Assembly: GCA_963691655.1 (NCBI GenBank)
Contig: OY829327.1
Span: forward strand, 68,522,079-68,586,078
DNA from: Toxonevra muliebris
Taxonomy: Eukaryota > Arthropoda > Insecta > Diptera > Pallopteridae
Direction of reading: 5' to 3'
Length of the DNA stretch: 64,000 nt
This document shows, one piece after another, positions 33,458 to 45,590 of this stretch. The position numbers and the translations under genes were made by a program. How positions within the stretch are numbered: position 1 is the stretch's first letter; the number at the start of each line of letters is the position of its first letter. The notes under the pieces were generated by a model. That model did not search any database. It worked only from the letters and a program-made list of their open reading frames with translations, and had not been told where the DNA came from.

Positions 33458-34167
33458 CAGTGATGAAAAAGTAAGTACAATTGTACCTTTTTTCGACTTT
33501 TTCAAACTACGAGGTACATTAGTACAGTTCGCTCATTTTAGGTACAATTTGTCATTGGCCAAAATAAATTTAAAACTAAAAAAAATATTTTGTACTTAGT
33601 GCCTTCTAAAATTTAATTTGCCTGTACTGCATTGCTTAACTTCAAAGCTGACAGCTGTTTAGAAAGGGAAAAATATTGCAAAAAAAAAAAAAGTTCCAAA
33701 TTGAATATAGTTTATTGGTGCCAAAAAAAGGTCAAGTCAAAAGAAGTTTTTTGAAATTTAACAAAAACTTTATGAAATGTAAATTTCTTATGACTGACCC
33801 TACTAATAAACATTATCCGATTTTGAAAGTTTACTTTGCATTATTTATGTTTCCCTTAATAAACAGAAATAACAGAGCTTTGAAACTAATTTTGGCTGAA
33901 TATTTTTGAAAAATCGAAAATTATGATCAAAAGTCCGGAACTTTCTCGATCAATGAGATTTTAAAATTTGTTTTCTCCTTGTGTTCATCTAGATGCCTAA
34001 AAACTTTTCTCCTCTCTTAGTTTCCAATTTGTAGTGCCCTAAAAAAGTTATTTTTTGTAAATGAAAATTAAATTTCGTACAAAACCGATGAACCACATTC
34101 ACGCTTATTTAGGTACAACTTTTTTGGTAAATTAGATACAATTTGAAATTTGGAAACTTCATCACTG
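33458..34167. mobile_element. hAT-like element, copy 1, with near-perfect 8-bp target duplication
   Basis: Ends CAGTGATGAAAAAGTA at 33458 and, reverse-complemented from 34167, CAGTGATGAAGTTTCC. Flanking octamers are TTGCATAG (33450-33457) and ATGCATAG (34168-34175), differing at one position. CAGTG-type termini and an 8-bp duplication indicate hAT. Length is 710 bp. The interior carries repeated GGTACAATT/GGTACATT words near both ends that could be subterminal binding sites. The open frame 33676-33909 is not recognisable. Confidence 0.8.
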
Positions 34168-34175
34168 ATGCATAG

Positions 34176-34815
34176 CAGTGATGAAAAAGTAGGTACAATT
34201 GTACCTTTTCCGACTTTTTCAAACTAGAAGGTACATTAGGTACAGGTAAATGTAAAACATAAAAAATTAAGATTTGGCGCGACTTTTATTTATAACGAGA
34301 GTGATGGATAAGTAAGTTTAATGATTAATAAAATTCTTGAAATTTTCCTTTTTATACTTATATATTACTTACTTTCAGATGGATCACGATGAAAAGTACG
34401 TATGGTTCCAATTCCACTCACATATTGGATAAATAAATGTTTGTGTTTGAATATAATGCAAAATTTATACATTTTTTAATAACAACGAATTTTGCCATAG
34501 CACAAGCACGAAACCCTATTTTTACCAATTTCAGAAAGATATTGGAACCTCGGTTCGTTAGATGTAAAAAACGCAACTGATATATAATATCAGTATTTGC
34601 ATAATTTGTAAACATTGATCTCAATGAAATTAATGTATTGAATATTTAGCGTAACTAACGAATTTTTTGCCATTCTTTTTTAATGTTTTATGTGGATATA
34701 CAAAATTTTAAATTGAAAAAAGCGATATATCAATGAATTGTATTGTTTTAGGTACATTGAAGCTCAATTAAGTACAATTTTTTCATAAATTAAGTACATA
34801 GTGTAGTTGACTCGG
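34176..34815. mobile_element. hAT-like element, copy 2, abutting copy 1
   Basis: It begins directly after the target duplication of copy 1 with CAGTGATGAAAAAGTAGGTA and matches copy 1 for about 75 bp before diverging. At 34750-34806, TTAAGTACAATTTTTTC and following resemble the right end of copy 1, but the final CATCACTG is not present, so the right border is unclear. Confidence 0.6.
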
Positions 34816-37800
34816 TACAATGCTGAATATTCTATACTTTGCACATGCTGGCTTAAGTTGAGCATGGTTGGGCCTTTAGGCATACTTGAACTGAGGCAAA
34901 TTGCTAGTAAACTTAGGTATTTTTACCCCAGTTTTTCAACCTCATAAAAAAAGTCAATTTGGGCCAAAAACGAGATTTTATTTTAAAAAAAAGTACAGAA
35001 AATCTTGCCCCCCGAAACTTTTTTCTGCGTACGCGTCTGGTGCTTACAATAGCAAAACACTAAAAAAGTATTATATTATCATCATAGTAATCGTAGAACT
35101 ATTATTTCCATTGCATCAAATAGTATCACGATATACAATATTATTATATTTTATTACGAAAATCTGAATAAAAGCTTTTTAAAATTGTAAATCAGAATAG
35201 AATTATCAAAACTTTTTCGTCTATTAACATCAATTTGGCCATAAATAATGGATAATTTATTCTTTTACTCGTTTCAACTAGAAAACTAAGAAAAATTTGG
35301 GAGATTAAAAAAGTTTTCTAACGAAAAATTAAAAAAAAAGCATTTCTCGAAAAGCTTCTCCAATCCAATGATGAAACTTTTAGGAGTAAACGGGGAAGCT
35401 ATCAGCTGTAAAACTACTTACGCTTTATTAAAGGTATGTTATTTTTTTTCTGAAGTTCGGGTATGGAGAACCGTGAAAAATGATTCAATAATTTTTATAT
35501 ACAACTTTAATTTTCAGTAGTTCATGTTGATTCTATAAAATTTTAACCTTTCATTAGTATTCTCATAAATTACGCACGCCACATTTTCCATTTCTGCCAA
35601 TAAGATATCGTGCATTGCTGCCTTGCTAGAAACTTAATTGCTAATATGATTAATTTGCCATTAACATGAATTTTTATTACCAATTATAATTTAACTATAA
35701 AATGAATTACTTACATGCATACCATATATACATATGAATATGTAAAGTACATATGTATGAGTTTATACAGCATTACGTACGCAGACACGAACAATATTGA
35801 TCGCTATTGATCAATCGATGAGGCTAAATAGAGATAAGTTCCAGTTAAACATGTTGGTAAGAAATCTCGGTTTTAGTGCTACTGGTGGCTAAATAACTGC
35901 TAAAAAGGGATGTGCTCATTTAAATTTCTGAACCCTGAGGCAAGTGGTGCCGTAGCAGGCAGGCAAGGAAAGGTGATGAGGATCATATAAACGCGTGTAT
36001 GTGATAAGAACGAAATACATGGCCGCAAAACAAAAAGATTGTGTTGAGATATGTGGAAAAAACATTTTCCGTAATTATCATTTTACTCATAGAAAAAAGT
36101 TTATATTAAACTTGAGAAAATTCAAAGATCACAATTGATAGATTTAAAGATTTTTCAGGCAAGATAAACACAAAGTCGCAAAGTTCAGATACCCATACTT
36201 TGTCTTTGGGAATAGAAGTAAAAGAAGAAGTGGAAAAATAATAATAAGCTGATTTATTTAAAGCATTTTTGCTTTTTTTTTGTTTTTTTGTAGCTGTGCG
36301 TATAAGTCAATTGTAAAGCGTTAACAACACAATATAAATCAATCATCAACAAGCCAACAAGATCATTGACAGCTCACACAGCTTGTTGCCGGCCCAGCTG
36401 TTTGTTTGGTTTGTCTTGGCGTAGTTGGTCCTATATCAATGTCCGCTGCGATAACGTGATGTGGACCACCACATGTACTTGGGCAAGTTACAATTATATT
36501 TCACTATAGCTTAAGATTTAAGACCGGAAACATGTGCTTAAAGAAACATATTGCCGCAGTAATAATTCAATTCATTTTCAATATTTTTGACTGATTCAAG
36601 ACAACAAAGCACCACAGCAGAGAGTCCGTAAGAAGCTTGAACAGACACACACACACATACATACTTAAATAGAAATGTGTAGCTAAAACTTCTTTTACGC
36701 CATGAAACTAAAAGTGTTCATGCTTTCGTCAAGATGCATATGGTATATACATTAAGGTACTTCACGAAAAAAATTTACTGCTGTACGCCTCTAAAAATGA
36801 ACCTTGGATTATTTCGTAATGATTCCAAAAATATTTTTGCACTGGCGAGCGAAATGAGCTGGCTCGTTTCAAATAAACGTAACATTAAATACTCCAAAAA
36901 ATAAGGCTATGCTTCTAAGGCTTCTAAAAAATTAAACAAAATATTACGGAATTATTTTAACTTTAACAAAAATCCTTTGGAAACATAAATAAAATTAAAA
37001 ACAAACATTCATTATCTCGAGTCTGTTAGCAGATCTAAAAAAAATTATCATGCAGAATCTAAGCAATATTGGGTAGCTATTGTCTGTGAACTTTAATTTG
37101 GCCAAAAGTAACTTAAAGCTAAATAACTTCTTTTTTTTGAGATTTTTCAAAATAATCCTGCTCACCAACAGTAATCGCTAAAGCCGAAATATTTCAGGAA
37201 TTATCATAAAATAAACCGAGGCTCATTTTTAGAGAGGTTTCTTATTTTGTGTGGAGCTTGAGGCACTTTAGTGTGCGTAGCATGATAAATGAAGTCTCTA
37301 AAAATAAATTTCATATACTCAACGAAAAAGTTCAGCTATTTTACAGGTTAAAAAGATTGTTTTTTAGAAAATTAAAAATGTGGTTAAATTCAGCAGCCAG
37401 CAGTTAGTTCAAATTATGAGGTTTCAAGATATTTTTTAATAAACTATTGTCGTTTTACATGGAGCATGACAAGCAATCCTTGCGGTTCAGCCTCCTCGTA
37501 GATACTAGTGGATCCAATGGGCGGTTGGGGGTTTTGGGGTTAAAAATCATTGCAATAACCAGCGCCCAAATTCTGTTTCTTACCCACGCAACCTTTTTAA
37601 GGGCCATAATGAAACTATCGAATCTTTTATAGAGAACTTCCAACTGACCGCAAAATCCTAGGCTGACATCACAGCTATCTGGGAAAGGTTTTTGAGCTAT
37701 TTTCAGATGAATTGTAATCAAAATGGAAACCACTTCACAGGGGCATTCACGACAAAAATAATTACGACCATTAGAATCATATAGATAGATTTATCCAACA

Positions 37801-38896
37801 TATGCACAAATTCAAAGAGTCTCATACTTGCTCAGCCCGTTTTGCCGGTGGTGTAAAGGTGGCCAAGCTCAGTATCCCCCACAGAGCCTACTGCTGCTCA
37901 ATTTCTATGTACAGGTTTACCCCGTATAATACGATAGTTAGATTCCAATAAACATCGCGTTATGCTGGTACAAAACCTGAGTTAGGTTTTAGGTATTTGG
38001 AAATTGCCGTGATTTATACAAAATCTTGTTATATGGAACAGAAAGTAGTACAAAAAACTTTCAACTTCATATTTTTTATTTGAAGCCATAATAACTATGA
38101 TTTCATCGAAAAATGTAAATTATTCATCGCCTTTGGCTCTTGGTCCACAAGAGGTTATTCAAAAATATTTTCAAGAAAAATAAAAAGAAGATTGAGAGCC
38201 ATTCTTGAAAGAACAATCGAAATAATTTAAAAACATTCTGTAACGTTTTTCAAAGAGTTTCTCTAGCAATCAATGCTAGAAAGAAATAGAAAATAGACCA
38301 ACTCGAAATAAGTTCTTACGTTCTCCCCCTTACACGTTAACACCCCACACAAGTTTTTATTATCTCAACTTCTTGTTGAATTGAGAATTGAGCCGGAATT
38401 TCATTAATTTTCTATAAAAATTGAAAAAAACTGTCTAAACTAACTTTTTAAATAATAAAACATTAAAAAAAAAATTATTCACATATAACTTGATTGTTTA
38501 TAAAAAATTATAATAAAGAAACACGTCGCGTTCATCTATGATTTTTCTCAGTGCAATATCGAAGAAAACAATTAATTTGTAAGACCTCGACTATTCCATC
38601 GCACCCCGAAAAAAAAGATTCCATGTCTTAGATTTGTAAGGGAAAAATTAAAAATTCAACAAAAAATCAAAAATGCATTCAAACATAGCATACATACAAC
38701 TTATACCTATCTTTCAAAAGGCAAACGCGTTTCAGCACCCAAGCTGCACCCCAAAGCGATTAAATTATGATAAATAGGTGACAAACTTAGTGCGAGAAAA
38801 GTGTTGGCTTACATCTCTGTATCAATCGACACTCGCACACCAAAATTCCTAATAGTTGGTTAGCAGTTTTAAAAGATAGGTTCAATCTCTCCCGCC
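34816..38896. other. no gene recognised; possible RT trace near 37835-37925
   Basis: A long stretch with little repeat signal, CACA/CATA microsatellites near 36645-36665 and a GC-richer patch at 36370-36480. Near 37887-37915 the plus strand reads LLLLNFYV after a G-rich segment, reminiscent of the SPLLFN-Y block of non-LTR reverse transcriptases, but too short to assign. The minus-strand 92-codon frame at 37455-37733 was not recognised. Confidence 0.4.
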
Positions 38897-39549
38897 GACA
38901 TTCCCATTTTTACAGATGGTTCAAAAATGGCTTGCGGAGTGGGTGCCTCCGTAATAGCTCTGATAATTGGGAGGCTTGTCGACTAATAAAACGCAGTATC
39001 ACAGATAGGAGTAAAGTCGCTATTTTTATCGACAACTAGGCAATAAATCGACTTCAATCCACCACTATGGGTGGTTAACAAGGGTGCAGGGAGGTACCGA
39101 ACGAACTAACTCATTACATTGACATCACTCTCATCTGGGTCCCCGGCCATACGAACATTGAAGGGAATGAGATAGCTCATGAATTATCTCCCTCAGGGCC
39201 CATTTTTGCGAATCTTTAGGGGTATCGGTTCTTGTCCCTCTAGGGGTCATCAAGAGAGACTTGTGCCTGCACTGTCTTAACTGGCTAATCCGAGGTGGAA
39301 GTCACTAACATCATGTATAACCTCGCTTGCGAAGTGGCTCTCATATAATGAGGGTAGGTCTCGCGACCTTTTAACCAGATGTTGTACCGACACTGCTAGG
39401 ATAACGCCAGCATACACCGGCTACTGGTGTATAGGTAACCAAGAAAAATTGTATATCCCTTTTAACATCCACTGTAGAAGTTTTGGAAATTTGGGAGAAA
39501 TTTCCCACTTTCTTTGTGAATGCCCAGCCTTCAATTCTAAAAAACAATA
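38897..39549 (+). pseudogene. non-LTR retrotransposon RNase H domain
   Basis: The plus strand begins DIPIFTDGSKMACGVGASVI, containing the first catalytic aspartate of a retroelement RNase H (FTDGSK). Later it reads HYIDITLIWVPGHTNIEGNE with IAHEL, the block carrying the conserved histidine and glutamate region. A zinc-finger-like end follows (EISHFLCECPAF). Stops and frameshifts occur throughout. This is the C-terminal part of an I/Loa-type element, distinct in sequence from the copy at 15456-16141. No RT domain is attached on this strand; the RT fragment at 41055-41560 is on the opposite strand. Confidence 0.75.
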
Positions 39550-39550
39550 G

Positions 39551-39624
39551 CGGTATTCACGATGTGGTGTATTTGTAGATAAGTTATGAAAAATATACAA
39601 CCTTATACACCATATTGTGAACGC
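39551..39624. repeat. 74-bp hairpin with GGTATTCACG-like arms
   Basis: GGTATTCACGATGTGGTGTA on the left pairs with a right arm whose reverse complement is GCGTTCACAATATGGTGTAT. The word GTATTCACG also opens the MITE at 30289. Confidence 0.7.
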
Positions 39625-39749
39625 CTGTTGTAGTAAATTTGTGAACTTCCAAAATCAGCACATACACATATACAGCATCTCATTTTTGTGTCAGCTGATT
39701 GGCAAACACACAAATACAATACAAAATTTACAATCGGGTTTTGACATTA

Positions 39750-40089
39750 GGGTGATTCTCTAAGTCTAGTATATGCCCTTGCACGGTAGCACGATAGCAC
39801 AAATTGTAAAACTTTCCAATCCGTACAGCGAAACAAAAACAAAATACACGTCAATCTATTCTGCAACACTTAAAAACTTTTCCTACGGCGATACCCATGT
39901 ATATGTTCAATGCAATGAAGTGTAGTATATTAAATGCAACTCTGTGCCTCTCTCTCACTCTCTGTGTTTACATTTTCTAATATATTTCAGTTCTACGTTA
40001 ATGTGCGCTCTCGAATCGTAGTATAATTTTGTATAATATTTTTGCATTTCGTGCTATCGTGCAATTATACTAGACATAGAGAATCACCC
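39750..40089. mobile_element. 340-bp MITE with TA flanks
   Basis: Left end GGGTGATTCTCTAAGTCTAG at 39750; reverse complement of the right end GGGTGATTCTCTATGTCTAG. The match continues TATA-T-GC and to the word GCACGATAGCAC near each end. TA immediately flanks both ends (39748-39749 and 40090-40091). No coding content. TA flanks suggest a Tc1/mariner-mobilised MITE. Confidence 0.85.
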
Positions 40090-40344
40090 TATTATATTTT
40101 TGATATTTGTGGTATTTGAAAATTGTATGTATTTTGTTTTTGTAAACATATCAAATTTACTACAAGTATCAAATTTATCAAAAATACAGAATATATAACC
40201 ATTTGCTCCATATCGTATAGATACGTATAGATATGGTATTGCAAACGACAAAAGATAAAATGAACCGAAGGTTGAAAACAAATATGAAAAAAGAGGGAGA
40301 CAAGAATGACGGGTATTTGGAATAAATATACTTCTAAAAGCACC

Positions 40345-40396
40345 GCCTCTATGGTCTAGTGACAGCGTACACCGGGTTCGATTCCCGGTAAGGGCA
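40345..40396 (+). pseudogene. tRNA-like sequence lacking the anticodon arm
   Basis: GCCTCTA pairs with TAAGGGC as an acceptor-like stem with one mismatch. An A-box-like TGGTCTAGTGACAGC and a perfect B-box and T-arm, CCGGGTTCGATTCCCGG, are present. Only about 52 nt separate the ends, so roughly 20 nt including the anticodon arm are missing. It could be a tRNA pseudogene or the head of a SINE. The TGGTCTAGTG word recalls tRNA-Glu or tRNA-Asp, but the anticodon is gone so identity cannot be read. Confidence 0.6.
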
Positions 40397-40699
40397 TGGC
40401 TTACATTTTTCCTAAAAAAACACTTTTCATGCTATTTAAAACTTTTCAAATAGAACCAATAGCCCAAAAAGCTATCTCATAAGAAAATAATTCCTTCTGC
40501 GTATCACCAGTCGACTGTACATAAAAAAAGACACAAATACAGTAGCGACGTCCATTATGGCGAATACATACACTTGAGGGTAATGGCATGAAACAATGTA
40601 ATCCCCCACGTACACCACACAACTATAAATATATCCAAGCGTCAGTCTTGAAACAAACCGCATACATAAGTTTGCAATATCTTGAATAATTTTTCATAA

Positions 40700-41054
40700 T
40701 ATAAATGTGAACAGCGCCCAGCAACGCATAGGGCCTAGACCTATTGACCTCGTGAGGCAAAAGGTTACATTACCAACCACGCACTCACGGCTTTCTCTAA
40801 TTTTCGCTTGACATGCCCTCGTTAGCGGTAGGATAAACCCAGTTGAGGCCTCGTAAGAAACTAGATAATTTTTCCAGGTGGGTCAGCAATTAGGTCGAAG
40901 AATCTGCTAGGATACCTAAACTCTACGGGGTGGGTTTAGTAAGATTCCACCATTATTTTTAGTTCAGTGAGGAAGTAGTTTCAAAACAACGCTATAGCGC
41001 TAATTGTGACTCACAGTGGGTCTTTCTGTGGGTCAGCCACCTTAGCCAAGCAAC
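40700..41054 (-). other. possible 3' region of the adjacent non-LTR copy
   Basis: GC-richer than its surroundings and directly downstream (minus strand) of the RT fragment. A 40-bp piece near 40900-40940 recurs in inverted orientation near 46316-46360 (CCACCCCGT-GAGTTTAGGTA and CTAGCAGATTCT), so this is repeat-derived. No frame could be assigned. Confidence 0.4.
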
Positions 41055-41560
41055 CAACCAACCTTTGTAATTTATTGACCTTGCTCTGTGCTGTCGTTTG
41101 ATTCAGCTTTTTACACCTAACAGGTACCGCATAACCAAGGATTGGGCTAGTTATGACTGTGTATAGCCGTAATGATATTTTAGGATTAAGTCCTCAGTTT
41201 TTTGCCATAATACATTTGCTTGTCCAAAGAGAGGACCTGGCTTTGCTTATGGTTCTACTTAGCAACTGTGGCTGTTCTGCAGTAGTTTTTCATTGAGTGT
41301 GACACCGAGGTATTTTACTTCGTTTGAAAAGGTATTGCTTCATCAAAAATGGATGGCTCTCTAATTCCCTTTTTCATTCTCCTGGTGAAGATTACTATGC
41401 AGATATTTTTGGAGTTACCATTTAATCCCACCCTCTTACGCCTTTCGATATGAGAGTCAGCGCTCTCTAGAATAAATGTTAGATCACGTCTTCAAATTTT
41501 CCATTGATAAAGACGACAATGTCGTTGGCACAGCCCTGTACATCCAAGTCATTGTTACTT
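41055..41560 (-). pseudogene. non-LTR retrotransposon reverse transcriptase fragment
   Basis: The minus strand contains GCANDIVVFINGKFED, the decayed form of the YADD catalytic box with its following hydrophobics. RKRVGLNGNSKNICIVIFTR comes next, matching the GL--N--KT-IV-FTR block. SVSHSMKNY, in the position of the YLGV-LD-KL block, follows, then NPKISLRLYTVITSPILGYA and TTAQSKVNKLQRL, the thumb region. Frames shift several times. The sequence belongs to the Jockey/I/Loa type of RT. It is too decayed to say whether it came from the same family as either RNase H remnant in the window. Confidence 0.75.
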
Positions 41561-42378
41561 ACACTATAGGTTAAGAAGTTTATCAACAACTATCAACCAA
41601 ATCATGTTATCGTGTTATTGATTTTTTTAATAAAATAAAATGCTTCTTTCCTAAATAAAAATATTACTTTCCAAGTATGTGCAAAAGATAAGAAAACACA
41701 AAAATTCAATAATTGAAGAAAAAGTGTTAACACGTTTTTGTCTATCGCTTCAGAAGTATAATTTTTTAATTTTTAATAAAGGACAAATAAGGATATGCAG
41801 AGGTGTGAAACTTTTGTATGTTTTTGGCCAAAAATTTATTCAGAAATAAATTGAAGCAAAAACAAAATGGGCAAAATTAATAAAATAAAGCTGGATTTAC
41901 TCTCAATTGATAGAAAAATAAAGTTGAAGTATTTTACTCATTTCAAAAAGTATTTGTTTTATGTTTAAAAAAAAAAATGTCAGAAGTCCATTCATTTTTC
42001 ATGCCTCTCCCTTTTTTTATTACCTAAATTGATAGATATACTATTCAAGAATATACATATCTAGAAAGTTACAGAGGCCAATTTTAAATATTTTCAAAAA
42101 TATGAGGCGGCAACGGTTAGTTTTGCTCAGATTGTTGACGCATGCACATCTTTTGAAATGCGTTTTCTCCAGTTTTTATTTTAGCAAATTTTCTAAATGG
42201 TGGGCGTGATAGCTAAAAAACTGAACGATTTGTTGAATCGAACTAAAGTATTTTTCTTCTTATAACACCTTAAACTGCTTCGTTTTTTTAAACAAAAATA
42301 TATAACATTTATTTTTTTGTATTTTTTTTCGCAGTCAAGAATTACGACTTGGATTTTTGCCGCCTATTAAGGACTGCA

Positions 42379-42690
42379 TAGACGACCTCGATAGCCTATT
42401 GGATAGTGCACTAGACTTTCATCTGGGAGGTTCGGGTTCGATTCTCGTCTTGGTCTGGTGGTTAATTCTCATAAACTCTTATATTCACTATCGATATGAA
42501 GTGGATGAGAATTATAAGAATGTGTACAAGTACACACATTGGTTGGTAATGGCAAAACCACCAAGCCGATAAAAAATTGCCACACCGCCGTTCGGAATCG
42601 GCGTTAAACTGTAGGTCCAACTATGTGGTATCACAATGGGCCGTTCAGGCCTAAGTGTGTCTCTCGACAGCCACTCCAACCTAACCAACC
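42379..42690 (+). mobile_element. tRNA-derived SINE with 11-bp target duplication
   Basis: TAAGGACTGCA occurs at 42368-42378 and 42691-42701, bracketing 312 bp. The 5' part has a tRNA-like head: an A-box-like TGGATAGTGC, a short arm with ACTTTCATCT where an anticodon loop would be, and a B-box GGGTTCGATTCTC. The body includes AATTGCCACACCGCCGTTCG, CCTAAGTGTGTCTCTCGACA and a CCTAACCAACC tail. The tail half recurs at 11811/12727. SINEs need a partner non-LTR element for the tail; the source is not evident here. Confidence 0.85.
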
Positions 42691-42839
42691 TAAGGACTGC
42701 AGCGGCAAGACGCTCATGAAATAGACTAATAAACCGGCTGTAATTTATTATTTCACTATCAAAAGGATTTTTTATATACAAAAAAATACTTTGAAGTTCA
42801 ATTGATTAATTTCTTTTTTCGCTTCCAAATAAAAATCAT

Positions 42840-42861
42840 AAAAAAAAAAAAAAAAAAAAAA
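42840..42861 (+). repeat. poly-A tract
   Basis: Twenty-two consecutive A residues following ATAAAAATCAT, possibly the tail of an unrecognised retroposed sequence, although no target duplication was found. Confidence 0.6.
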
Positions 42862-44998
42862 CATTTTAATAAGGTTCATTTTAATGCACGGCACCGCCTT
42901 AAGTAATGGTAAATTTAACACAAAAATGATCTATCCTACTCGCTTAAAAAGATGTATTGAAAGAGTTCAGTATCAGTAAGTCATTGGGCAACTCCTTTTT
43001 TTTTTTTTGTTAATTTTTTTGAGTTTTTTCTTAATTCGAAATCAGGCGACGGCCTCTGATGCTAACGTGAATAATTTTTAATAAATAAATAAATACATTT
43101 TTGATAAAATTCTTTATTGGCTTGACCAATTTTTTTCTATGAGTGTATCTATCATATAAGCATACACTCCCGCATAAAATACGCATGTGGTATGCAAATA
43201 CCATAAGGCATTTCAACTTCAGCATTTAAATCAAAGATTCTACAATCTGCGTGTTCTGCTTCTTCAGCCTATTCTTATTCTTCTTAGCCATATGTAATTG
43301 CATTTGCTAGTCAAAACGTTATGCATATTCTCGCATAGTTGCTTGCTTATAGAGCACTTCAAAAAGCCAGTTTGAAGACAACTACCCGGAATAAGCGTGT
43401 CTGCAATTCATCTTTAAGCCAAATAGAGAAAAAGAAATGCATAAGCATTTCATCTTTCGCGAAGCCTTTTCTAGTCTATTTGTTTTGACCAAGATAACAT
43501 TACTCCCGCTGTGCATGAAATTTGTTGAGTTGTGCTGCAGGGCGCTTACCAACAAGCGGCGACTGAGTAAATTTTTTTTTTTAATATTTTTATTTGACAA
43601 ATTAAAAGTAAGTAAAAAAAAAGAAGAAAAAGAAAAAAAATCATAAGGCAAAATGCAAATAAAAATTAATCTTAAATTATTATTCAATCCAATTATCTCG
43701 CAAAACTAAAGGTGTGTACACTTCAATATTCTAATCACGGTATAAAAAATGCATATCTAATATTATTAGGGTCCCCCCCCAACGAAAGAACATCAACTTT
43801 AGCAATTACCAACCTCCTATTTTTAGTACATGAATGATGTACTTTTTTTTAAGTGCTTCTTTTAACTGTGATAAATATTTATGCGTACTTTTGGTTGTTT
43901 TTCCTAATACAAAACATCAAAAACAACAACAGGAAGTGCATAATTTATTTTCGTGCATGCAACAGCGACGGCGGTGGTTTATTCTCCTGTTAGTTAGCAA
44001 AGTCCTCCATATTGTCATAAAATTGGTGTTTAAGCGGCGTTTAAGTAAACGCTTTAACAGACGTCGAGTCGCGTTTTGGCTCTAAATGATTTAGAACACA
44101 CCTAAGTGCAGCAGGCAACCTAGTCTTCATGATCATCATCATCTTCGAAAGATAGTCGACATTGGATAATGCTTACGTACTGCCTGCATGCAGCATGCGT
44201 ACTTAACTAGAGATTAGATTTAATGATGGCAATTTAAAATGATGCCTTCAATTTTAAACAATACCAACAACCAACAACAACGAATGAATAAGCAGCAGCT
44301 ACACCGAGTAATAATGTTTTGTATTTAAATGAGATGAATCTAAATTTAAGCGCCTTATAAATAAATACTTCATTGACATATTTTATAACTCCTTCTTTAT
44401 ACAAAACAATAAAAACGCCAGAGGATACTGGGGTCAAATGCATTTAATGTAATAATATTCTTGGCAATAAATAGTTTGGTATATTCAAATGTAGGTAATA
44501 CTAACTACAGGTAGTTAGAGGTGCTTCAATTAGTTATGAATTATAATTTGCGCATATTTTTTTAACTGTAGATAGTCATTTATAATATGTTCATAGAGCT
44601 AATGGTTTATGAGTTTCGTAATAACAAGTGAACTGGTATTCAATCTAATTGAATTTTTCATAACTTTAATGTTAATGTCACGTTTTCTTTAAATGTAGCT
44701 ACACTCAAAAATTTGTTAATCAATTTCATAAAGCTTTGGTTTTTTGTGATGTTGTTTTTTCTAGCCGGGCTTAATCAGAACGCAACTGTTTTTACCGAGT
44801 GACCGAAACTTCTTGATAATTTTATATATATTTTTTTTTATATTATCTGCGGAGTCATAGAGCTCATTTTAGAAAGCCGAATTATTCTAATTTCATCCAT
44901 AAATCTAAGTATCATTAGCGTTACCAATAACTATTAGTAAGTAACCAAAACTCATTTTTGTTAGCGTGAATGGATTTTGTAACCCCACCATGAATCGA
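42862..44998. other. no gene recognised
   Basis: AT-rich, with a near-palindrome GCGTTTAAGTAAACGC at 44037-44052, a run of nine C at 43774-43782 and several T-runs. The overlapping frames at 43382-43687 (minus) and 43437-43646 (plus) are low-complexity mirror images, not genes. Confidence 0.5.
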
Positions 44999-45445
44999 TT
45001 TTTGAGAAGAGGAGGTAAATACAATTTTTAATTTTATAAAATTTTTGCTTGCTTCTTATTTTTATTTAAAATATATTCCACAAGGGGTCTCCGAACGAAG
45101 GTTAGAAAAATTAAGGGGGATTCACATTTTTCCTAAAGCGCCATATATGGACCAACCGAAACTTTCCACACCAGTTTTTTTTAAACCAAAAACTAATTTT
45201 TGGCATCCATTTCGATCCAAAATATATGTGATATTTTTTGTGTACTAGAACGCCATTTATGGGTCTATTTTGTTGAAATTTTATGCACCAGATTTTTTTT
45301 TTTGGCCTGTATTTTTATCTAAAAAATATTCCAAACGTGGCTCCGGAGCAAAAGTTAGTTTAAAATTTTATAGGGCAGTAGCTAGGTTTTTTTTTTAAAT
45401 AAAAATTATGTCAGACACCCTGTATTTACCCCCTCTTCTCAAAAA
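44999..45445. mobile_element. inverted-repeat element, 447 bp
   Basis: TTTTTGAGAAGAGGAGGTAA at 44999 pairs with the right end, whose reverse complement is TTTTTGAGAAGAGGGGGTAA, and the match goes on to ATACA. Inside, a segment at 45058-45115 recurs in direct orientation at 45308-45365 (TATTTTTAT-TAAAA-ATATTCCA), so the interior is a diverged tandem. No coding content. Confidence 0.7.
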
Positions 45446-45590
45446 GTGCTGCCATGATAGGAGTTACTAAAGTTCCATGTATTTCCGATCCAGTCTTATA
45501 ACCATTGCAATCAACCAAATTCTGTTTTGGTTATCAATAACAAACATTAATCTAAAATCATTTAGTTCATAGCAATAAATAAATCAAGTA

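Noticed and set aside
37887..37915. Reverse transcriptase block LLLLNFYV
   Set aside because: Too short and isolated, with no neighbouring RT motif in frame.
40345..40396. Functional tRNA gene
   Set aside because: About 20 nt including the anticodon arm are missing.
43382..43687. Mirror-image frames on both strands
   Set aside because: Both depend on the same A- and T-runs near 43567-43645; coding on both strands is implausible.
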